Of a DNA stretch of 64,000 nucleotides, positions 57,694 through 64,000 are shown in pieces (the first letter of the stretch is position 1; every line of letters begins with the position of its first letter). Origin of the DNA: Brienomyrus brachyistius. Taxonomy: Eukaryota; Chordata; Actinopteri; Osteoglossiformes; Mormyridae. The translations under genes and the position numbers were made by a program. The DNA lies in NCBI RefSeq assembly GCF_023856365.1, contig NC_064548.1, positions 16,413,642 through 16,477,641 of the forward strand. Direction: 5' to 3'. Below the pieces are notes generated by a model. It was not told where the DNA came from, searched no databases, and saw nothing but the letters and a program-made list of their open reading frames with translations.

Positions 57694-60188
57694 TGGTAAA
57701 CTCTTCTACAATTTCTCTCTTATACTTAACCTATGGAACCAGAGCCAAACGCCTCAAAAATCCTGCTAAAAACTGATGTCAATGGCCAACACGGCAGAAG
57801 AAGCTAACAGATGGTCTGTTCATGTGATGAGTGCCGGAAAGACCAGAAATTAAAATCGTCTGGTTCTCCATGACTCCTGGGGGTCCCTCCTCACACCTCC
57901 AACTGGAGGCTCTGTCCTGTTAGGGAGGACCTTGGAAACAGAACCTAGGACTGAAATCACCGCATGTTCCACTAAGGAGAACCTTTAAACCTCTTTGTTG
58001 GTCTCCATTTTTTTCAGTAGTAATGGCATGAGAAATGTATTTGTTGGACAATGCACACCTGTGTGAGTATTTTTATACAAAATAAGTGGGTGAAGGACAC
58101 AGAGATTAACACCCTATCTGCAATGCCACCTGAGACACTAGGTGGCAGTAGCTGCTTTTTAATGGGGCTTTCCCGTTGAAGAAAATCATTTGCAATCCTG
58201 CGGGTGGCATCAAATTTCTAATACTATTAATTCATATTTAAAGCCAAGCCATTAATATACCACTCAAGCAATTTGATTGACGCAATCTGCTTAGTATTTG
58301 TTAGTGGTTTAAACTGTGAAGAACTATTTTTAATGAATCTGTTTATAAATTACGATCCTGGGTGAAACTCTTTAAGTGTGTGACTGTGTTTGCTTCTTTA
58401 TGGTATTACAGACTAGGCTGCATTTCGAGGTAACACACTGAGGAAGAACACAACTGACCGACCAATCAGAAACTCGCCAATACATGCTCCCAGTCCTTCA
58501 GAAAATGCAACAAACCAGCCCCAGTGAGCAAGCAGGACCTGGGCCTCAGACTCTGATATAGCTGGGGCCTCGGTCAGGCCTCACTGGGGGGGCAAGTCTC
58601 ATCAAGGAGGAAACCCTGGCTGCATATGACAGCTGTCCCCAAGGTCGAGTCTCTTCCTTCTTCTGTAAACAGCAAGTGCAGGCATACGGCCTAACTCTGC
58701 CACCTTGCAGGAAGCACAGGAGATTTATCACTGGCTCAATCCAATACAAGGTCCTAAATTGACCCTGTGGTTTTCTAGAATGTTCTCATGGTGCGAACAC
58801 CACAGAAGAGAATATTCAACTGTTGATGTGTTTTACACGTCACTTCCAAGAATGACATTGGAGGTTTATAAAAACGAGCTGCTATGATTCTAACGCCTTT
58901 CCAGTGCCGTCTTCAGGTTTTTCACACTTATGCTTTGTGATCTGTCACTGCTCAGATGAGTTGTTTCGGAATGAGACATTTTTCTGCCAAATCCAAGGGC
59001 ATGTGAATGACTTTTCAAAACAAAATGGAGAGTCTGTTTCTCCCATGAGCTCAGGTATAAGGTACTAGAGCAAGATAAGACACCTAAGCTGGTTCAGCAG
59101 ACAGCACTGGTGGTACTGGAGCACCTGTGGGTTTGCAGATGGAAAACTAGCATGCAGTCTGTGAATGGTGTTTCCATAACCCCCAACCTACAGGATACGG
59201 TCAGTTCACTCCGGAAGCACATTTGCAAATATCCTGTGTTGCACTACTGCCCATTCCAGCATGTGCTCCATGTTAGTCTGTGACACTGATCAAAACAGGG
59301 ATGACCTAATTGGATGAGCGCTTGTTTAAAAATAGATGCATATACAGTTAAACCTCTGCCTGCAATACCACTCCCGACACAAGGTGGCAGCACTTCATTC
59401 GCTTTTTTTTTTTTTTGGAGCTTGGCAGTACATAAACACATTAGGAGTACTTGTGGCTGCTGTGTGTAATGCAATCGCATTAAGAGTGCTGTAGCGCTCA
59501 TGTAGCTGCACCTGTATCTAAGGCTCTAATCTGGTGGAGCATACTGGGTGTGTGATGCCCAAATCACTGAAGCAACACCTTGCATTTGCAGGCACAAAAG
59601 TGTAATTTGCTTGCTCAGAACTGCCTTTGGAGCTCAAATACTGAGGGATAAAGGACTGTGGCTCACTTCTGGTGCAAGTCTAACATTTAGAATCCATCTT
59701 GAGTTCTGGCTTGCGGAAGCACAAACAAACATGAATGAGTTTAAATAGAAAAATGTGTTGAGGTACATGCAGTCATGCACACTCAAACACCATGTGCTAC
59801 TGCATGCGACGCACAGAAGACGAGACCATGTGGAGGCTGAGGAACTCCAGGGGATACCATCACCAACTACACCAACTGCCATGCACTGCAGAAAACCAGG
59901 TAGTTTGCTGTGTATGTTTATAATAAATCTTTCTGATTTAGCTACTGCGGCTATTATTTTCAGTGCTTATATTTGCATTAAAAGAAATATTTTAAAAAGT
60001 GTCAAAGTCTGATTTACTTGTCTGCCACAACCTAACAGTGATTAAGAGCAAGTTAGTGAGCAGAACTTAAAAAAAAGGTAAAAAGTAAAAGTAAAAAAAA
60101 AAGTAACTGGCGATAGTGATGAGGAGAATCCCGCAGCCATCACAGGTGTTATCATGCAGAAACTGTGAGATATTCACCTCCCCTTCTT
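57694..60188 (-). other. atp11a intron and/or 3' UTR of the short-tail isoform
   Basis: Lies between the two alternative last exons. I found no minus-strand AATAAA here, only ATTAAA variants, near 58158 and 58328. Two related repeat fragments (about 58110-58165 and 59345-59400) share 'tgcaat(g/a)ccac' and 'aggtggcag' wording. Confidence 0.5.
58135..58148. promoter_or_regulatory. CTCF-like motif
   Basis: ACACTAGGTGGCAG matches the CTCF core CCAC(T/C)AG(G/A)(G/T)GGC closely, with one mismatch. A weaker match, ACACAAGGTGGCAG, lies in the same orientation at 59377-59390. Both lie in copies of one short repeat. Binding is speculative. Confidence 0.25.
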
Positions 60189-60266
60189 CTAAAAACTTAT
60201 ACTGCTGGAGGTCTGTGACAGCATAAAGATGGCGGACCGCTCAACAGCAAGGCACTGTCGCTTAGT
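60189..60266 (-). CDS. atp11a: atp11a alternative last exon (proximal, short C-terminus)
   Basis: 78 bp, 25 codons plus stop, encoding TKRQCLAVERSAIFMLSQ followed by TSSSISF. Human ATP11A canonical isoform ends TKSQCLSVEQSTIFMLSQ and TSSSLSF, so identity is very high and homology certain. The acceptor (TCTCTCTTCCGGGAAACGGCAG before ACT AAG) has a short, G-interrupted pyrimidine tract, weaker than that of the distal exon. Phase 0 joins it to HIQ at 62040. The open frame continues upstream of the acceptor only by chance. This tail is short, cytosolic and Ser/Thr-rich. Confidence 0.93.
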   Translation of the reverse strand, partial: TKRQCLAVERSAIFMLSQTSSSISF

Positions 60267-60545
60267 CTGCCGTTTCCCGGAAGAGAGAGCCGGGCACAGA
60301 CACGACCGGAGGGTTGGAAGTTCCGAGGGAAGGAAAAGGAGGCAAGGTGGAATCCGGAGGTCAGCAGAGAGAGGAGTGGAGAATAGGGAAGAGGAAGAGG
60401 AAGAGGAAGGCACAGGAATAAAATCTGCAGCTTTCACATTCCACTGCGTCGACAAACTCCTCTCTACGAGAATTTAGTGCTAAATAAAAACGGCCATCTT
60501 CGCAAATGCATTTTATACACAGTCAATTAATATTGATTTCACCTA

Positions 60546-61430
60546 CTGTACCAATCAAAAGTCTTGACATACCTGCATTTATCTCTATTTTAGCTGTTAT
60601 TCAACTTATAGTAAAAGGCCTCAAATCAAAGAAGTAATACATATCAAATATTGGGATGACGAGTGTTCAATGTCTGAAAATGTTTTGAAATTTTAGACTC
60701 TTTGATAAAGCCCCGGGGGCGGCATGGTGGTGCAGTGGTTAGCACTGTCGTCTCACACCTCTGGGACCCGGGTTCGAGTCTCCGCCTGGGTCACATGTGT
60801 GCGGAGTTTGCATGTTCTCCCCATGTCGTCGTGGGGTTTCCTCCGGGTACTCCGGTTTCCCCCCACAGTCCAAAAACATGCTGAGGCCAATTGGAGTTGC
60901 TAAATTGCCCATAGGTGTGCATGTGTGAGTGAATGGTGTGTGAGTGTGCCCTGCGATGGGCTGGCCCCCTATCCAGGGTTGTTCCCTGCCTCGTGCCCAT
61001 TGCTTCCGGGATAGGCTCCGGACCCCCCGCGACCCAGTAGGATAAGCGGTTTGGAAAATGGATGGATGGATGATAAAGCCCCCTTTTGGTTCGATGGCAG
61101 CATTGCAGACTCTTGGTATTCTTTCAACTAGCTTCCAAATGTAGCCACCTGCAATACTTCTCTAACAGTCCTGATGGACAAGTTCTGGGCACAAGTTGGC
61201 TTGCTCTAATTCTTTGATCCAACTCATCCCAAAGCAGCTGTACGGGGTTTATGTTGGGGGACTGTGGAGGCCAGGTCATCTGTCACAGCCTCATTCCTTA
61301 TTCACAAGATAATACTTATTTATACGTAACCTTGAGGTGTACTTAGGGTCATTATCGTTTTGGAAAACAAATGGTTTTCAGTTGTTGTGCCCAGATATTT
61401 GACAGGCACCGTATTTCACTGAGCCATTCA
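60546..61430 (-). pseudogene. Tc1-like transposon remnant interrupted by a SINE
   Basis: The left end, CTGTACCAATCAAAAGTCTTGACATACC after a TA, is the terminal sequence of a fish Tc1 element. The minus strand carries transposase pieces: FQNDNDPKYTSRL (around the second catalytic Asp) and WPPQSPNINPVQLLWDELDQR. In the latter the usual catalytic Glu of NPIE is Gln (NPVQ). Stops and frameshifts lie between them, and the upstream half and other terminus are missing. A SINE at 60715-61070 splits the 3' non-coding end. Confidence 0.85.
60715..61070 (+). mobile_element. SINE family 1, full-length copy
   Basis: 356 bp, the only full-length copy in the window. A tRNA-like head has box A TGGTGCAGTGG (60728-60738) and box B GTTCGAGTC (60772-60780), 33 bp apart. 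A unique body follows, and the tail is TGGATGGATGGA. A perfect 12-bp target duplication TGATAAAGCCCC lies at 60703-60714 and 61071-61082. The head is an RNA polymerase III promoter, not a functional tRNA gene. It inserted into a Tc1 remnant within an atp11a intron, antisense to that gene. Confidence 0.95.
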
Positions 61431-62039
61431 ATTTCCTGAATTTATTTTAATCTTTCTAAGGACTTCTGAGGCATATCAACCTGCTTACAGATGTTTGTTC
61501 CTTGTGAATTACAGTCAGTCACTTAACTTTAATATAAAAATCCAGTCGCTAACCAGTTTTAATAGCTCATAATAAACTGGTTCCCATGTAAGGAAGAAAG
61601 AGTGACTGATGTCTCAACTTATAGGTGCATATTTGTTTTAATTCTGTGATTTCAGTGTTAACTGGTGAAGCAGTGGAAGCAGCGGATAGCTGAAATTCAA
61701 GGAGGGAAGGACAGAAGGAAAGTCTAAAGAGCAAGGGTCTAAAAGCCAACTGAGAAAATTATTTCACTCTCCAAAATCTTCTTATAAAATATCGGTAGAT
61801 TTATTTCAGATTCATTTTGGCAGATTTATTTATTTAAGTAGATTTATGTTTCTACCAATACTTTATAATTCTGATTTTTTTTTAATGAAAACATGTTTCA
61901 GAGAATAAAACCACCCAATAAATATATCAAAAAGTGGAAAATAAAAATTTAGATAATAACCGTACTTTAAAATCACTTCCTAAATACAGGAAAATACACA
62001 TAAAATATAATTGTAACAGAAAGTGGACATCCTGGTCAC

Positions 62040-62205
62040 CTGGATGTGCTCGGTGGTGGTTGGCCACAAGGCCCGGCAGAGCACTTTCTTGAGCACGTCG
62101 GGTAGCAGGCTAACGCTGACCAGCAGGATGATGCTAAGCCAGGCCGGCCCGCTGGACAGCATCTGCATGAATACGTAGTACATCCGCTGGTAGTTCAGGA
62201 ATGGC
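62040..62205 (-). CDS. atp11a: atp11a exon, last transmembrane segment (M10)
   Basis: 166 bp: one base completing the Trp codon from the previous exon, then 55 codons from PFLNYQRMYYVFMQMLSSGP to LCRALWPTTTEHIQ. Acceptor CTGTCTCCCCCTACAG; donor CAG/gtgacc. It ends in phase 0, matching both alternative last exons. The segment WLSIILLVSVSLLPDVL is transmembrane helix 10 and the basic stretch KKVLCRALW starts the cytosolic tail. The human ATP11A counterpart is PFLNYQRMYYVFIQMLSSGP and continues almost identically, which separates it from ATP11B and ATP11C. P4-ATPases of this class flip phosphatidylserine and phosphatidylethanolamine to the inner leaflet of the plasma membrane, with a CDC50 partner. 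Confidence 0.97.
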
Positions 62206-62807
62206 CTGTAGGGGGAGACAGAGGCAATCATTTTCCAAACCCACTCATACCCAAATTATGGTCAGTTCCAAAATACCAGATTTATCATTTCATACAAAAC
62301 AAATATGAAATAATAAAAAAGTACAGTCTTAAACGGTCAAATAAATGTTTAGAAAAAAATACAATATTATAATATATGCAAATGAACAGTAACACGATTA
62401 AAGACATTCTTCTGTTCTTCAAAAAGTTACTGGTATCTTGTTGGATGGCATGAAGACCACAGCTTTGTCTCCCAAACCTCTCTTTAGGAGCATCTTAACC
62501 ATTTTATTCATTAAATTTCACCACCAGCTCATTTAACATAATTAAATAATTTAGCAAGAGAATAACTAGTTAAACATGGTCTGCTTGTAGACAGGATAAC
62601 AAACACATAAGGCATATTGGTAGCTGAAAATTCTGGGGTGACTTTAGGTGGGGTTTAGGTGTAAAACATGAAATCATGGTTCTACAACAACAAAGAACTA
62701 TTTTGTTTGGCAGTTGCAGTCTTCTGCTCAGCCCTGCATGTCAGCCGATTAATTTGCAATTACGGAAATGTGAAGATTGCAAATGCACATATGAAGGAGA
62801 AACGTAC
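62206..62807 (-). other. atp11a intron
   Basis: 602 bp between two confirmed exons, AT-rich, with no recognised element. Confidence 0.9.
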
Positions 62808-62911
62808 CAGATAATGCCTCCCCACAGCAACGAGAAGACAACGTAGAAGAGTAAGGAACCCCAAATGACAAAGTGATTAATCCACGTCCAGTAGTGCGTG
62901 TCCAGGGCCAG
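62808..62911 (-). CDS. atp11a: atp11a exon, transmembrane segment M9
   Basis: 104 bp (34 codons plus two bases), encoding [20 protein letters not shown] then [14 protein letters not shown] and the first two bases of Trp. Acceptor CTTTCTTGATTAATTTCAG; donor TG/gtacgt. [18 protein letters not shown] is transmembrane helix 9. The sequence is nearly identical to human ATP11A. LALDTHYW is shared with ATP11A, while ATP11C has LALDTRFW, which supports the paralogue call. The phase-2 end fits the next exon's single G. Confidence 0.97.
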
Positions 62912-63007
62912 CTGAAATTAATCAAGAAAGAAAAAAATAAACCAATGAAGTGACATTGGTGCAATGTTAATGCCGTGATACGCACTGGGTGCAGAGAAGG
63001 GAGTTAC

Positions 63008-63073
63008 CTTTAGCGTGACGGTGAAGACTAAGACGGTGAAGACAAGTGCCCCAAACGTCCAGTTGCCAAACAT
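63008..63073 (-). CDS. atp11a: atp11a exon, transmembrane segment M8
   Basis: 66 bp, 22 codons: MFGNWTFGALVFTVLVFTVT then LK. Acceptor TGTTTGTTCTTACAG; donor AAG/gtaact. Both ends are phase 0. It forms most of transmembrane helix 8; human ATP11A reads MFGNWTFGTLVFTVMVFTVT at this place. It is the most 5' exon in the window. The catalytic P, N and A domains and helices 1-7 are encoded beyond position 64000. Confidence 0.95.
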
Positions 63074-64000
63074 CTGTAAGAACAAACACAACGCAACGTG
63101 TGTAATAATGAGGCTTCCGGCCGGCGGCATGAAGAGAAAAACTTCATTTGAATGAGGAAAAAGAACAGAAAGGCCGCTGCATATTAAACCCGAACGGCCT
63201 GTGAAAAAACGCATTTGATAGCCTGTGTGCACACACAGCTCCTCAGTGCACTCCAGCTCCTCTTCGGTAATTGAATTTCAAAGAGCGATCTTGGCCTGGC
63301 GGCGTCGCTTTTAATCTGTCACGCCAATTAGCACATGACACACCTCATTTCTGCACTTCAGCATCCAGCGGGGCGACTGTGAGCGCCAAACCCGAATTTA
63401 TATGTCACATCTAAAACCAAGGGTTCATAAAAACTAATCTCGCCAGCAGGTACACTGGGAAACATTTCTGACCTAGAACCGCCCTACAAATCTCCTGTGA
63501 ACTATTTGCATTGTAAATGTTTCATTTAGCGTTTGATGCTAGTTTTAACCTTGAGCTGCTTTGACTGTGTTCAATGGTTATTTTATATTGATCTTGAATA
63601 CAATTACTCAGTACTCTATCAAATGTGCTGACAGCTTGTGTTTACCCTGGCATCCTACCCAGGGTCTTCCCCTGCCATGTGTCCTGTGCTTCCTGGGATC
63701 GACTCCAGGCTAGACTGGACACGCAGTGATGGGCATTGCCTATTCTGGAGGTTCATGCTGTTTTGCACATTGCAGTTTCACTTCAAAATGTTCCACGATT
63801 CCAAATCATGATAATCAATCCCTGACTATTTCACTGAAAGAAAACTGAAACGAAAAGGACACATCGCAGCACTGCCCAATTTAACTAGTGTCAAGTTCAG
63901 GTCAGGGTTCTTCCTACGATGTTGAACTTTTGAAAAACCATGGTGCAGAAAACAGAAAAGAACGTCACAAGTCCCTGTTACTGTTGACTATTAGAAAGGT
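63074..64000 (-). other. atp11a intron, upstream exons outside the window
   Basis: I looked for the preceding exon (ending in a NGQ-type sequence in human) and did not find it. A complex block at 63235-63370 may be regulatory. 63640-63760 resembles an old SINE body ('CCTGGCATCCTACCCAGGG', 'TCCTGGGATCGACTCCAGG'). Confidence 0.6.

Larger units (their letters stand above)
60267..62039 (-). other. atp11a intron carrying nested mobile elements
   Basis: Contains the Tc1 remnant with its inserted SINE (60546-61430). The remainder, 61431-62039, is AT-rich with nothing recognised. Confidence 0.7.

Noticed and set aside
60267..60455. Extended open frame upstream of the short-tail atp11a exon
   Set aside because: The frame is open by chance; the acceptor at 60267-60269 and the match to the human exon start (TK.QC) set the boundary, and upstream residues are low-complexity Ser/Pro.
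60715..60790. tRNA gene suggested by box A and box B
   Set aside because: Part of a SINE with target duplications and a TGGA tail; it cannot form an intact tRNA cloverleaf with a proper acceptor stem.

Overview
This is a vertebrate nuclear window, almost certainly from a ray-finned (teleost) fish. Two genes can be identified. The first is an intact, intronless SoxB1 gene, sox1, on the + strand near the left end (CDS 7398-8417). The second is the 3' end of a P4-ATPase (phospholipid flippase) gene, atp11a, on the - strand at the right end: three consecutive transmembrane exons and two alternative last exons. SOX1 and ATP11A are neighbours on human 13q34, so the linkage supports both identifications. 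The fish assignment rests on the teleost-like Sox1 sequence, with short alanine, glycine and histidine tracts compared with mammals, and on the repeats: tRNA-derived SINEs with (TGGA)n tails, Tc1 elements, hAT-type miniature elements and L2/Rex-like LINE ends. I cannot name the species or decide between the sox1a and sox1b paralogues.

Layout. 1-6960: AT-rich upstream DNA with a (GATA)n array and a possible split REST/NRSF site. 6961-7397: sox1 promoter and 5' UTR. 7398-8417: sox1 CDS. 8418 to about 9060: sox1 3' UTR with a long TA repeat. 9.3-51 kb: a large gene-free interval with candidate enhancers, best at 14.9-15.1 kb where Sox and POU-type motifs cluster, and many mobile elements. 51.0-51.74 kb: a LINE 3' end. 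About 51.9-57.1 kb: DNA poor in recognisable elements that I interpret as a long atp11a 3' UTR. 57.1-63.1 kb: atp11a terminal exons. 63.1-64 kb: atp11a intron.

The two genes converge, so the sox1 side of the 43 kb gap is the natural place for neural enhancers and the atp11a side holds 3' UTR. No other protein-coding gene is supported. The remaining open reading frames are antisense shadows, frames through tandem repeats or random frames.

The most informative structure lies in the repeats. Six copies of one SINE have clean 12-14 bp target duplications, including a 40-bp remnant. One SINE sits inside a hAT-type element that keeps its 8-bp duplication, and another sits inside a Tc1 element. A hairpin hAT-type MITE family has three copies, and another MITE has an internal minisatellite. 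One short stretch at 14612 closely resembles the start of the sox1 coding sequence. I saw no unprecedented gene system.
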